Shown one piece after another: positions 1-8,552 of a DNA stretch of 64,000 nt. The translations under genes were made by a program, and so were the position numbers. The notes under the pieces were generated by a model, which searched no databases, was not told the DNA's origin, and saw only the letters and a program-made list of their open reading frames with translations. The stretch lies in the NCBI RefSeq assembly GCF_031801495.1, contig NZ_JAOEGC010000002.1:434001-498000 (forward strand), written 5' to 3'. Source of the DNA: Agrobacterium tumefaciens_K. Its GTDB lineage: Bacteria > Pseudomonadota > Alphaproteobacteria > Rhizobiales > Rhizobiaceae. How positions within the stretch are numbered: the stretch's first letter is position 1; every line of letters starts with the position of its first letter.

Positions 1-2
1 AC

Positions 3-1454
3 GTGGCGGAAGACGAAGAACTCCCGATGATCCCGGTTCCGTTCGATCTGTCCATTCTCGGCGGAGACAATGAGCCTGCAGTTCAGCCCGCCGTCGAAGA
101 GGTACCGGAGGCTGTCGTCGCCGTTGAAACGGCTGTGGCCGCAACACAGGTGACCAAGAGCGTCAACGCTGCCATCGAAAAGCGCGAGGCCGCAGCACCT
201 GCCGCAGCCGCAGCACAGGCGAACAACGCCGCTGCCAATGCCAGTGCCGGTCAGACGATCCGCGTCGACCTCGATCGCGTCGACCGCCTCATCAACCTCG
301 TTGGCGAGCTTGTCATCAACCAGGCCATGCTGTCGCAGAGCGTCATTGAAAACGATGCAAGCGGCACGTCCGCCGTGAACATGGGGCTGGAAGAACTCCA
401 GCAGCTGACGCGCGAGATCCAGGACAGCGTCATGGCGATCCGTGCACAGCCGGTGAAGCCGGTGTTCCAGCGCATGTCGCGTATCGTTCGCGAAGTCGCC
501 GACATGATCGGTAAGCAGATCCGTCTGGTGACGGAAGGTGAGAACACGGAAGTCGACAAGACGGTTATCGACAAGCTGGCCGAACCGCTGACGCACATGA
601 TCCGCAACGCCGTCGACCACGGCGTCGAAACACCCGAAAAGCGTGAAGCCGCCGGCAAGAATCCGGAAGGCACGATCAAGCTTTCGGCCAAGCATCGTTC
701 GGGCCGCATTCTGATCGAACTGCAGGACGACGGTGCGGGCATCAACCGCGAACGCGTCCGCCAGAAGGCCATCGACAACGATCTGATCGCGGCGGACGCC
801 AACCTGACCGACGAGGAAATTGACAACCTGATCTTTGCGCCGGGTTTCTCCACCGCGGACAAGATTTCCGATATTTCCGGCCGTGGCGTCGGCATGGATG
901 TGGTCAAGCGCTCCATTCAGGCGCTCGGCGGTCGCATCAGCATCTCGTCGCGTCCGGGTCAGGGTTCGACCTTCACCATGAGCCTGCCGCTGACGCTCGC
1001 CGTTCTGGACGGTATGGTGGTGACGGTAGCCGGCCAGACGCTCGTCGTGCCGTTGACCGCAATCGTCGAGACGCTGCAGCCGGAAGCGAAGAACATCCAT
1101 TCCTTCGGTTCGAACCAGCGATTGATCTCGATCCGCAATTCGTTCTGCCCGCTGGTGGATGTCGGCCGGATACTCAACTTCCGCCCGACGCAGGCCAATC
1201 CGGTCGAAGGCGTCGCGCTGCTGGTTGAATCCGAAGGCGGCGGCCAGCGCGCCCTGATGGTCGATGCGATCCAGGGTCAGCGTCAGGTCGTCATCAAGTC
1301 GCTCGAGGCAAACTACACCCACGTTCCGGGTATCGCCGCAGCGACCATTCTGGGTGATGGTCGCGTGGCCCTCATTCTTGATGTCGACGCAATCGTCAGT
1401 GCTTCGCGCGGGCAGCCGCTCAAGCAGGAAATGTCGCTCGCGGCGACGGGTTGA
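3..1454 (+). CDS. cheA: Chemotaxis histidine kinase CheA (5' end missing)
   Basis: This is the kinase of the cytoplasmic chemoreceptor array, which passes phosphate to CheY and CheB. The frame is open at the window edge, so the P1 (HPt) domain with its phosphorylated His, and most of P2, lie upstream. What remains is an Ala-rich linker (visible residues 30-85), the dimerisation helices (about 88-150), and the ATPase domain with N box HMIRNAVDHG (198-207), G1 DDGAGI (242-247) and G2 GRGVGMD (293-299). A CheW-like P5 domain follows from about 330. cheR starts 13 bases after the stop, so no cheW lies here. Identity is secure; only the true start is unknown. Confidence 0.97.
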   Translation: MAEDEELPMIPVPFDLSILGGDNEPAVQPAVEEVPEAVVAVETAVAATQVTKSVNAAIEKREAAAPAAAAAQANNAAANASAGQTIRVDLDRVDRLINLVGELVINQAMLSQSVIENDASGTSAVNMGLEELQQLTREIQDSVMAIRAQPVKPVFQRMSRIVREVADMIGKQIRLVTEGENTEVDKTVIDKLAEPLTHMIRNAVDHGVETPEKREAAGKNPEGTIKLSAKHRSGRILIELQDDGAGINRERVRQKAIDNDLIAADANLTDEEIDNLIFAPGFSTADKISDISGRGVGMDVVKRSIQALGGRISISSRPGQGSTFTMSLPLTLAVLDGMVVTVAGQTLVVPLTAIVETLQPEAKNIHSFGSNQRLISIRNSFCPLVDVGRILNFRPTQANPVEGVALLVESEGGGQRALMVDAIQGQRQVVIKSLEANYTHVPGIAAATILGDGRVALILDVDAIVSASRGQPLKQEMSLAATG

Positions 1455-1467
1455 AAGCGGATAATCC

Positions 1468-2376
1468 ATGGCAGCACTTAATTTCAGCGATCAGCGTCAA
1501 TCCCCGGACGAAGTTCTCGCGAGCGGCGAATACCCGCTGACCCGGCGCGATCTTTCCGAAATTGCTGCGATGATCTACGCGGATGCGGGCATCTATCTGA
1601 ACGATACGAAAGCATCGCTGGTCTATTCGCGGCTGTCGAAGCATATTCGCAGTCTCGGTCTTCCCGGCTTTCGCGCATATTGCACTCTGGTGTCCTCACC
1701 GGAAGGTGCCCCGGCTCGTCGTGAGATGCTGTCGCATCTCACGACCAATTTCACGCGGTTCTTCCGGGAAAACCATCATTTCGAGCATCTGCGCGATACG
1801 GTGCTTCCGGGGCTGGTGGCGCGTGCCAAGGCGGGTGGGCGCGTCAGGATCTGGTCTGCCGCCTGCTCTGACGGGCAGGAACCCTATTCCATTGCGCTGA
1901 CCGTACTGGCAATGTTTCCCAATGCTGCGGATTACGATTTCAAGATCCTCGCAACCGACATCGACCCGAAAATCCTGGCGCAGGCCCGCGCCGGCATCTA
2001 TGATGAAAACGCCCTGGAAACCGTTTCTCCTGCCATGCGCAAGCAATGGTTCGCTGAAGTGGATGCGGGCGGGCGCCGCAAGTTCCGGATCGATGACAAG
2101 GTGAAGCGTCTCATCACCTTCAACGAACTGAACCTGATGACGCAGTGGCCTTTCAAGGGCAATTTCGACGTCATTTTCTGCCGCAACGTCGTTATCTATT
2201 TCGATGAACCGACACAGATGCGCATCTGGTCCCGTTTCGCGGCCCTGCTGCCGGAAGGTGGTCATCTGTATATCGGTCATTCCGAAAGGGTTGCTGGCGA
2301 CGCCAAGAACCTCTTCGATAATACCGGCATCACGACCTATCGGCTGATCGGCCACAAGTCGGGGAGGCATGTATGA
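1468..2376 (+). CDS. cheR: Chemoreceptor methyltransferase CheR
   Basis: CheR is an S-adenosylmethionine-dependent glutamate methyltransferase that resets chemoreceptors during adaptation. The 302-residue protein has the helical CheR N domain first, then the methyltransferase fold, with the SAM-binding stretch VRIWSAACSDGQEPYS at about residues 125-140 and the FCRNVVIYF motif near 235. It lies in the che operon, and its last four bases (ATGA) overlap the cheB start, which suggests translational coupling. Length and motifs are normal for the family. Confidence 0.97.
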   Translation: MAALNFSDQRQSPDEVLASGEYPLTRRDLSEIAAMIYADAGIYLNDTKASLVYSRLSKHIRSLGLPGFRAYCTLVSSPEGAPARREMLSHLTTNFTRFFRENHHFEHLRDTVLPGLVARAKAGGRVRIWSAACSDGQEPYSIALTVLAMFPNAADYDFKILATDIDPKILAQARAGIYDENALETVSPAMRKQWFAEVDAGGRRKFRIDDKVKRLITFNELNLMTQWPFKGNFDVIFCRNVVIYFDEPTQMRIWSRFAALLPEGGHLYIGHSERVAGDAKNLFDNTGITTYRLIGHKSGRHV

Positions 2377-3419
2377 ACGCGCCAGCGCGGGTACTTGTCG
2401 TCGATGACTCGCCCACGATGCGCGGGCTCATCTCGGCGGTTCTGAAAGCCGACCCGGATGTCGAGGTCGTGGGCCAGGCAGGCAATGCCATGGAAGCACG
2501 CGCCGCCATCAAGCAGCTCGATCCCGATGTCGTGACGCTCGATATCGAGATGCCGGAAATGAACGGCCTGGAGTTCCTCGAAAAGATCATGCGGCTTCGC
2601 CCGATGCCGGTCATCATGGTGTCGTCATTGACGCATCGCGGTGCTGATGCCTCGCTGGCCGCGCTGGAAATTGGTGCTTTCGATTGCGTTGGTAAACCGG
2701 CGCCGGGCGATGCACGCCCGTTTGGCGATCTGGCTGACAAGGTAAAGGCCGCTGCCCGCTCCGGCTATCGCGCGGTTCGACCGCAAACGCCTGCTGCTCC
2801 GCAACAGGTCGCGGTTGCCGAATACCGGGCAGGACGCAAGGTCGTGGCGATCGGATCTTCCACCGGTGGCGTCGAGGCCCTGATCGCGGTGCTCCAGAAG
2901 TTCCCGGTGAATTGCCCTCCGACAGTCATCACCCAGCATATGCCGCCGACGTTCACCAGAAGCTTTGCCGAAAGGCTTAACCGCATCTGCGCGCCGGTGG
3001 TGGAGGAAGCAACGGATGGCGCGCGCCTCCAGACCGGCAAGATCTATCTCGCGCCGGGTGGGGAGCGCCATCTGCAGATTGCCAATCGTGCAGCCCCGTG
3101 CTGCCGTCTGGTCGAGCGAGATCCGGTCAATGGTCATCGCCCGTCGGTCGATGTCCTGTTCGATTCTGTCGCCGAACTCGCCGGGCGAAACGCTGTCGGC
3201 GTCATCCTCACCGGTATGGGGCGCGATGGCGCAGCCGGACTTTTGAAGATGCGTCATGCCGGCGCGCGAACGGTCGGCCAGAACGAAAAAACCTGTGTTG
3301 TTTACGGCATGCCCAGAGTGGCCCACGAACTGGGTGCTGTCGAACAGCAATTGCCGTTGGCTTCCATCGGCGAAGAAATCCTGAAATTAACCACTGCCCG
3401 TAAAGAAGGTTCTGACTAA
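2373..3419 (+). CDS. cheB: Chemotaxis methylesterase/response regulator CheB
   Basis: CheB is a receptor glutamate methylesterase and deamidase that opposes CheR. The 348-residue protein has an N-terminal receiver domain with the phosphorylatable Asp in the LDIEMPEMNG motif (about residue 56). A linker leads to the esterase domain with the catalytic Ser in IGSSTGG (about 164), His in QHMPP (about 190) and Asp in GMGRDGA (about 286). It overlaps cheR by four bases and shares one base with cheY (TAATG). Nothing is unusual. Confidence 0.97.
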   Translation: MNAPARVLVVDDSPTMRGLISAVLKADPDVEVVGQAGNAMEARAAIKQLDPDVVTLDIEMPEMNGLEFLEKIMRLRPMPVIMVSSLTHRGADASLAALEIGAFDCVGKPAPGDARPFGDLADKVKAAARSGYRAVRPQTPAAPQQVAVAEYRAGRKVVAIGSSTGGVEALIAVLQKFPVNCPPTVITQHMPPTFTRSFAERLNRICAPVVEEATDGARLQTGKIYLAPGGERHLQIANRAAPCCRLVERDPVNGHRPSVDVLFDSVAELAGRNAVGVILTGMGRDGAAGLLKMRHAGARTVGQNEKTCVVYGMPRVAHELGAVEQQLPLASIGEEILKLTTARKEGSD

Positions 3420-3808
3420 TGTCTCTCGCAGAAAAAATCAAAGTTCTGATCGTCGACGATCAGGTGACCAGCCGGCTGCTGCTGAGCGATGCCTTGACGC
3501 AGCTCGGCTTCAAGCAGATCACCGCCGCCGGTGACGGCGAACAGGGAATGAAGATCATGGAGCAGCAGCCCCATCATCTCGTCATTTCCGACTTCAATAT
3601 GCCGAAAATGGACGGTCTGGGCTTCCTGCAAGCCGTTCGCACCAACCCGAACACCAAGAAAGCCGCATTCATCATCCTCACGGCCCAGGGCGACCGCGCG
3701 CTGGTGCAGAAGGCAGCTCAGCTCGGGGCGAACAACGTTCTGGCCAAGCCCTTCACGATCGAAAAAATGAAGGCTGCCATCGAGGCTGTTTTTGGATCGC
3801 TGAAATGA
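3419..3808 (+). CDS. cheY: Chemotaxis response regulator CheY (CheY2 position)
   Basis: This is a single-domain receiver of 129 residues. It has the acidic pair in IVDDQ (about 13-14), the phosphorylated Asp in SDFNMPKMDG (about 58), a Thr in LTAQ and the Lys in LAKPF (about 109). In Sinorhizobium meliloti the protein in this position, CheY2, is the one that slows the motor, while CheY1 acts as a phosphate sink; I assign this gene to the CheY2 position by order. It overlaps cheD by four bases (ATGA). Confidence 0.95.
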   Translation: MSLAEKIKVLIVDDQVTSRLLLSDALTQLGFKQITAAGDGEQGMKIMEQQPHHLVISDFNMPKMDGLGFLQAVRTNPNTKKAAFIILTAQGDRALVQKAAQLGANNVLAKPFTIEKMKAAIEAVFGSLK

Positions 3809-4350
3809 TCGAAACTGCGGCCAAGCGCGTCCATATTATTCAGGGGGAATACAAGGTCATCAGTGATCCCGATGTGGTCCTGACGACACTTCTTGGTTCG
3901 TGCGTGGCTGCCTGTCTGAGAGACCCTGTTGCCGGTGTCGGAGGAATGAATCATTTCCTCCTGCCGGGAACCGGGGGAACAACGGGCGGAGATGCGACGC
4001 GCTATGGCGTGCATCTCATGGAGCTGCTGATCAACGGCCTTCTCAAGAAAGGCGCGCGTCGCGATCGTCTTGAAGCGAAGGTCTTTGGTGGGGCCAAGAC
4101 GATTGCCAGCTTCTCCAACGTCGGGGAACAGAACGCTGTCTTTGCCATGCAGTTCCTGAAAGACGAAGGTATCCGTGTCATCAGCTCCTCTACGGGCGGG
4201 GAGCATGGGCGGAAAATCGAGTTCTGGCCGGTTTCCGGTCGGGCCAGACAACACCCGCTTACCGGCGCGGAAGCGCAGAAGACCGTCGCTCTCGAAACAC
4301 GTCCGGCTCCAGCACCCAAACCGGTCGCCAGCGACATCGAATTTTTCTAG
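3805..4350 (+). CDS. cheD: Chemoreceptor glutamine deamidase CheD
   Basis: CheD deamidates selected receptor glutamines and so tunes kinase activation. The 181-residue protein shows the catalytic Cys in LLGSCVAACLRD (about residue 31), the His in GGMNHFLLPG (about 48) and the Thr shortly after it, the family's Cys-His-Thr set. The C-terminus is slightly extended, with a Pro/Ala-rich tail ending in DIEFF. It is coupled to cheY by a four-base overlap, and cheT follows 13 bases later. Confidence 0.95.
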   Translation: MIETAAKRVHIIQGEYKVISDPDVVLTTLLGSCVAACLRDPVAGVGGMNHFLLPGTGGTTGGDATRYGVHLMELLINGLLKKGARRDRLEAKVFGGAKTIASFSNVGEQNAVFAMQFLKDEGIRVISSSTGGEHGRKIEFWPVSGRARQHPLTGAEAQKTVALETRPAPAPKPVASDIEFF

Positions 4351-4363
4351 TACGGAGTTATCA

Positions 4364-4747
4364 ATGCAGATCGCCGACCTCCCCGGTTCACCTCCGTTCG
4401 AAGAAGCGCTGCCGGACGTTCTGATGCGCGTCGTGTCGGAACTGCACGATGTCGCATATCTTATAGAGCGCATCGAGCCGCAACTGCTTGAACTCGCGGA
4501 TGGCGCCTTGTCTCCCGAGGGCGTGAAGCTGCTGCAAGGCATCGATCTGGCGGTTCAGAAGACCCGTGGGCTTGCCGAGTTCATCGACACGGTTACTGGT
4601 TCCATTCCGGGCGACTGGATCGTGGATGTCAGCACGGCGCTGAGCCTGGTCAAGCTCGCGGAAATGCAGAAGGCACTTGGCTCCGCGTTGAGGCACGGCC
4701 ATTCGCAGCCGCTCGACAAGGCAGCCGGCGATTTCGATCTTTTCTGA
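4364..4747 (+). CDS. cheT: CheT, CheZ-like chemotaxis protein
   Basis: This is a small, mostly helical acidic protein of 127 residues at the end of the che operon, the position of CheT in S. meliloti. There, CheT has been reported to act in signal termination in a CheZ-like way. Residues D61-L-A-V-Q65 match the D-x-x-x-Q motif that CheZ phosphatases insert into the CheY active site, within LLQGIDLAVQ. The C-terminus (GDFDLF) resembles the CheY-binding tail of CheZ in being acidic with an aromatic residue. I chose the ATG at 4364, preceded by CGGAG at 4353-4357; the frame is open further upstream inside cheD. The phosphatase role here is inferred. Confidence 0.85.
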   Translation: MQIADLPGSPPFEEALPDVLMRVVSELHDVAYLIERIEPQLLELADGALSPEGVKLLQGIDLAVQKTRGLAEFIDTVTGSIPGDWIVDVSTALSLVKLAEMQKALGSALRHGHSQPLDKAAGDFDLF

Positions 4748-4796
4748 ACGGGGCGGGGTTCACCCGGCTCCGGCGCCAAGTCGCAACTAGGCAACG

Positions 4797-4821
4797 CTCG
4801 CGCAAGCTTCGCATCCTAATG
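4797..4821 (+). promoter_or_regulatory. Putative class II flagellar promoter of fliF (CGCAAG box)
   Basis: CTCGCGCAAG (4797-4806), nine bases, then CTAATG (4816-4821). The same arrangement occurs upstream of motA, flhA and the FliH-like gene, and the box alone upstream of four more flagellar units. I infer a Rem-controlled promoter; fliF starts about 50-70 bases downstream. Confidence 0.6.
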
Positions 4822-4873
4822 TGGAGACGGGACCATAAGGTCTCGGACTCTATGAATGACGGTGCGGAACAGA

Positions 4874-6556
4874 ATGAATCTGTTAAATCAAATCCCTCAG
4901 GTCTTTAAGAACCTATCGGCGCTGGGGCAGACACGACTGCTGATGCTGGGTGGTGTGGGCGTTTTGTCCATGGCCATCATTCTTGCGGCAGCACTTTATG
5001 TGAACCGTCCGGCTTATGAGACCCTTTATGTGGGGCTTGAGAAAAGCGATCTGAACAAGATCAGCATTGCGCTTGCTGAAGCCAATCTCGATTTTCAGGT
5101 AGGCTCCGACGGAGCGAGCCTTCAGGTGCCTGTCGGTGCAACGAGCAAGGCACGGCTTCTTCTGGCTGAGCGCGGTCTGCCTGACAGCGCCAATGCCGGT
5201 TATGAACTTTTCGATAACGTGGGGTCGCTTGGCCTCACTTCCTTTATGCAGGAAGTGACGCGGGTCCGTGCCCTTGAAGGCGAAATTGGACGATCCATCC
5301 AGCAGATCGACGGAGTGGCGGCCGCACGCGTCCACATCGTCATGCCGGATGTCGGCAATTTCCGCCGTGGCGAGCAGAAGCCGACGGCGTCCGTCATGAT
5401 CCGCGCCAGTTCGGCCGCGGGGCGCAAGGCAGCTGCATCCATCCGTCATCTCGTTGCTTCGGCCGTCCCGGGCCTCGAAGCCGATGACGTGACCTTGCTT
5501 GATTCGACCGGTCAGCTGCTTGCCTCTGGCGACGATATGGCCAATGCCGCGATGAACCGCTCGCTGACGCTTGCACAGAACGTACAGCAGGAAATCGAAA
5601 CGAACATCGACAAGGCTCTGGCGCCGTTCCTAGGCATGGACAATTTCCGCTCCAGCGTCACGGCACAGCTCAACACCGATAGCCGCCAGATTCAGGAAAC
5701 CGTTTATGACCCCGAATCGCGCGTCGAACGCTCTATCCGGACGGTAAAGGAAGATCAGAAGTCGCAGGAAACGCAGCCCGATACGGCGGCAACTGTGGAG
5801 CAGAATGTTCCTCAGGCCGCTCCGCAGGGCGGCGGCGGTGGTCCGCAGTCTTCCGACGAAACTGCAAAGAAAGAAGAACAGACGAACTACGAGATCAATT
5901 CCAAGACCGTGGCGACCGTAAAGAACGGTTACACCCTGGAGAAGATTTCGGTTGCCGTTGTCGTCAACAAGGGTCGGATCGCCAAGATGGTTGGCGAACC
6001 CTTCGATCAGGCGAAGATTGACGCCTACCTTGCAGAAATGCAGAAGATCGTCACCTCCGCCGCTGGCATCTCCACGGACCGCGGCGACGTGATTACCCTG
6101 ACCGCCATGGATTTCCTCGAAACGCAGTTGCTGGATGAGGCTGTCGCTGGTCCTGGCATTGGGGAGGTCCTGAGCCGCAATTCGGCCGGCATCATCAACT
6201 CGCTTGCCTTCGTTGCCGTCGCCTTCCTGGTCATCTGGCTTGGTGTGCGCCCTCTGGTTCGCACCGTGGCAGGAAACGGCTCTGCGGTGGGCGAACTCAG
6301 CCAGGATGCCGCGGGTCTGGAACTACCGGACTTCGCTCCGGCCTTGGATGCGGGATCGGGTGGCCTGATGGAAGGCTTCGGCGCCGACTTCGGTTTCGAC
6401 AGCACCGACGATCTGCTGGCAGGCGACGATGGCGATGGCACCTTCAATCGCCGGGTTCGCGAAGGACCGGAGCGCCGCCTCTCCCGCATGGTGGAAATCA
6501 GCGAGGAAAGAGCAGCAAAGATTCTTCGCAAGTGGGCAGTGGAAAAGGCTGCATGA
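4874..6556 (+). CDS. fliF: Flagellar MS-ring protein FliF
   Basis: FliF forms the inner-membrane MS ring on which the export gate and C-ring assemble. The 560-residue protein has a first membrane segment at about 22-44, the YscJ/FliF ring-building domains (about 45-300) and a Gln/Gly-rich low-complexity stretch (about 290-330). A second membrane segment lies near 435-457, and an acidic tail ends in a helix (ISEERAAKILRKWAVEKAA) that should bind FliG. I prefer the ATG at 4874 (MNLLNQ); an in-frame ATG at 4856 would add six residues. A putative promoter box precedes the gene and a clear terminator follows it, so fliF looks like its own unit. Confidence 0.96.
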   Translation: MNLLNQIPQVFKNLSALGQTRLLMLGGVGVLSMAIILAAALYVNRPAYETLYVGLEKSDLNKISIALAEANLDFQVGSDGASLQVPVGATSKARLLLAERGLPDSANAGYELFDNVGSLGLTSFMQEVTRVRALEGEIGRSIQQIDGVAAARVHIVMPDVGNFRRGEQKPTASVMIRASSAAGRKAAASIRHLVASAVPGLEADDVTLLDSTGQLLASGDDMANAAMNRSLTLAQNVQQEIETNIDKALAPFLGMDNFRSSVTAQLNTDSRQIQETVYDPESRVERSIRTVKEDQKSQETQPDTAATVEQNVPQAAPQGGGGGPQSSDETAKKEEQTNYEINSKTVATVKNGYTLEKISVAVVVNKGRIAKMVGEPFDQAKIDAYLAEMQKIVTSAAGISTDRGDVITLTAMDFLETQLLDEAVAGPGIGEVLSRNSAGIINSLAFVAVAFLVIWLGVRPLVRTVAGNGSAVGELSQDAAGLELPDFAPALDAGSGGLMEGFGADFGFDSTDDLLAGDDGDGTFNRRVREGPERRLSRMVEISEERAAKILRKWAVEKAA

Positions 6557-6563
6557 TTTGGAC

Positions 6564-6597
6564 AAACGGCCGGGTTTTCCCGGCCGTTTTCGTTTTT
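6564..6597 (+). terminator. Intrinsic terminator after fliF
   Basis: Stem AAACGGCCGGG (6564-6574) pairs perfectly with CCCGGCCGTTT (6579-6589) around a TTTT loop, followed by TCGTTTTT. It starts eight bases after the fliF stop and separates fliF from visN. Confidence 0.9.
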
Positions 6598-6926
6598 CTG
6601 CCGTTTTGGTAGGCTATGATAGGTGAGAGAGAGGATTGCCGTTTTGGGACGCCGTTTACACAAAATTCATCAATGTTGAAATTTGCTGGGAATAGCTCAA
6701 GAATGACAATTATGAATATGCCAGCTTTTCGGTATGTTTTCTTGGAATGGACAGACAGGGAAATGCGTGGAAATGCTGGGGCCAAGGAATAGCAATTCCA
6801 AGTCGGTTCCATAGAATGAAGTGATTCGGTCTCCGGGAGCGCGCTATCAAGGTGGTGTGTTTCTTGAATGGAATGATTCCATCCCGATGTATTATCTCCC
6901 AGATGGGAGCAAGAGGGCGTAGGCGA
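6598..6926 (+). promoter_or_regulatory. AT-rich visN upstream region with GGAAT/ATTCC dyads
   Basis: About 330 bases without a convincing gene and much richer in AT than the flanking coding DNA. It holds two inverted repeats of the same half-site: GGAAT-AGCA-ATTCC (6786-6799) and TGGAAT-G-ATTCCA (6869-6881). Single GGAATG and GGAAATG copies lie around 6744-6775. As the region ahead of the flagellar master regulators it should hold the visN promoter; the dyads may be operator sites. No promoter is assigned with confidence. Confidence 0.45.
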
Positions 6927-7658
6927 TTGAAAGTCGATGTTGATATCCGCAGGCTGTCGACCAGGCCTATGGAAGGCATGGGGAAGCCGTTGCCGCGTGA
7001 TCAGCTTGCCAAGAACGTGGCGGCTTCGGCCGCCGCCGGAAACGTTGCAGGTGCACTCGACCTGCTCGTGACATATGCGGGTGCATCCCATTATCTGCTG
7101 GCACGGGACGACCTGCTCGAAGAAACCGGCCTGAAGTTTATCGTTACGTCCGATTGGCCTTTCGATCTGGTTCGCAGATTGGGCACGGAGCTTGCAAACA
7201 GCCAGAACAGATCGAGTGAGATGGAGAAGTGCCTCTCGCTGCTGCAGCCGAGATTGCTTTTCCTGCCGGACGATGTGCCTGTGCCATACGGGATTGATCG
7301 CCAGTATTCGGCGCTGTCGTTCTGCGTAGGGCGTATTCGCCTGTCACTCCTGCTGCTGTTTCCCGAAGATGCAATACCGTTGCCGGAGCGTCTTCGCGAA
7401 ATTGCGCTGCTGACGGGATATTGCGTCAGCTTCGGTATTGCCAGCGAGGCCAAGGCCGTTCGCGACATTGACCTGACTGAGCGAGAGCTTGAATGCCTGT
7501 TCTGGATCGCCGAAGGCAAGACAAGCGATGAAATTGCAATGATCCTTGGAATTTCCCGCAATACGATCAATAATTACATCACAAGCGTCATGCGGAAAAC
7601 CGCGACGAAAACCCGCTCGGAGGCGATTGCCTACGCCGTGCGCAACAACCTCGTATAA
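6927..7658 (+). CDS. visN: LuxR-family flagellar master regulator VisN
   Basis: VisN acts with VisR as the top activator of flagellar, motility and chemotaxis genes in rhizobia, through rem. The N-terminal two thirds is an autoinducer-binding-like ligand domain with no ligand I can predict. The C-terminus is a LuxR/NarL helix-turn-helix: LTERELECLFWIAEG, then TSDEIAMILGISRNTINNYI. The start is uncertain. TTG at 6927 gives 243 residues, close to its partner VisR (247). An ATG at 6852 would extend the frame through AT-rich DNA that contains one of the dyads, and an ATG at 6969 is also possible. visR follows after ten bases. Confidence 0.9.
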   Translation: MKVDVDIRRLSTRPMEGMGKPLPRDQLAKNVAASAAAGNVAGALDLLVTYAGASHYLLARDDLLEETGLKFIVTSDWPFDLVRRLGTELANSQNRSSEMEKCLSLLQPRLLFLPDDVPVPYGIDRQYSALSFCVGRIRLSLLLLFPEDAIPLPERLREIALLTGYCVSFGIASEAKAVRDIDLTERELECLFWIAEGKTSDEIAMILGISRNTINNYITSVMRKTATKTRSEAIAYAVRNNLV

Positions 7659-7668
7659 CGGTCGGACG

Positions 7669-8412
7669 ATGATGCAGACGAAGGACACTGAGGGTATGGG
7701 GCAGGCAGGGTCGTTTCAGCGTGGACCGGTGGTCGCGAGCAGGTCGGACCTCTTCCCTAAGCTCGTTGCAATGCAGAAGGTTCTTGGCGCACGTAATTTC
7801 GTCGTGTCGAAGGCTGCCGCTTCCGGTTTTCCGAACAAGAAAAAACTGACATGCGAGTTGGAAAACTGGGGAATGAACGCTGCCGAGCAGAGCACCCAGT
7901 TCATCCGGTCGGTTGGCGATATGCTTCTTGACCATATCGAGACATCGTTGCTGCCGGTCATCTGGCGCAACAAGAACGGCGGTGGTTTTGCGGATCTGCC
8001 GGATGTGCCGGCTTTGCTACGCAGGATCGAAAACGATGCGTTGCCTTATGCCGGTCTTGCCATGCCGGTGCGCCTTGGCACGATCGGAAACGGCTATATC
8101 GTGTTCTGCGGCACCAACCTCGTTCTCGACAACGAGGTGGTCATGGAGCAGCATATCAAGTGCTGCGAGATCATGGTGGACATGCTCGCGCTTGATGAAC
8201 GCAAGGCGGCTCCTTCCGAAGCACTCAGCGAGAGGGAAATCGCCTGCTTGCAGCTTGCCGGTGACGGGCGCATCAGTGAAGAAATCGCCGTAAAGCTCGG
8301 ACTTTCTGTCCACACCGTCAACGCCTATCTCGGATCGGCAACCATCAAGCTCGATTCCGTTAACCGCATCCAGGCGATCGCCAAGGCCATCCGGCTCGGC
8401 TACATTCACTAG
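7669..8412 (+). CDS. visR: LuxR-family flagellar master regulator VisR
   Basis: VisR is the partner of VisN; the two are thought to work as a heterodimer. The protein has 247 residues with an N-terminal ligand-type domain and a C-terminal LuxR helix-turn-helix (LSEREIACLQLAGDG, then EEIAVKLGLSVHTVNAYL). It starts at the ATG at 7669, ten bases after visN; a second ATG follows directly at 7672. VisN and VisR share only their general plan, so this is an old pair rather than a fresh duplication. Confidence 0.92.
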   Translation: MMQTKDTEGMGQAGSFQRGPVVASRSDLFPKLVAMQKVLGARNFVVSKAAASGFPNKKKLTCELENWGMNAAEQSTQFIRSVGDMLLDHIETSLLPVIWRNKNGGGFADLPDVPALLRRIENDALPYAGLAMPVRLGTIGNGYIVFCGTNLVLDNEVVMEQHIKCCEIMVDMLALDERKAAPSEALSEREIACLQLAGDGRISEEIAVKLGLSVHTVNAYLGSATIKLDSVNRIQAIAKAIRLGYIH

Positions 8413-8552
8413 CAGTCCATTCTCGCCAAGAACTGACGATCGGCGGTGACCCGCAGATCGTCCGCTTTACTGTGTCTGACGTCCATTTCTCTCTTTTTTA
8501 ACAGTTGTCAAATAGAACTATTGCAGTTTTAGCTCTTTGAGGAACTGTTTTC

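Noticed and set aside
6852..6926. VisN start at ATG 6852
   Set aside because: It would extend coding through AT-rich DNA that holds an inverted repeat and would make VisN longer than VisR; kept only as an alternative.
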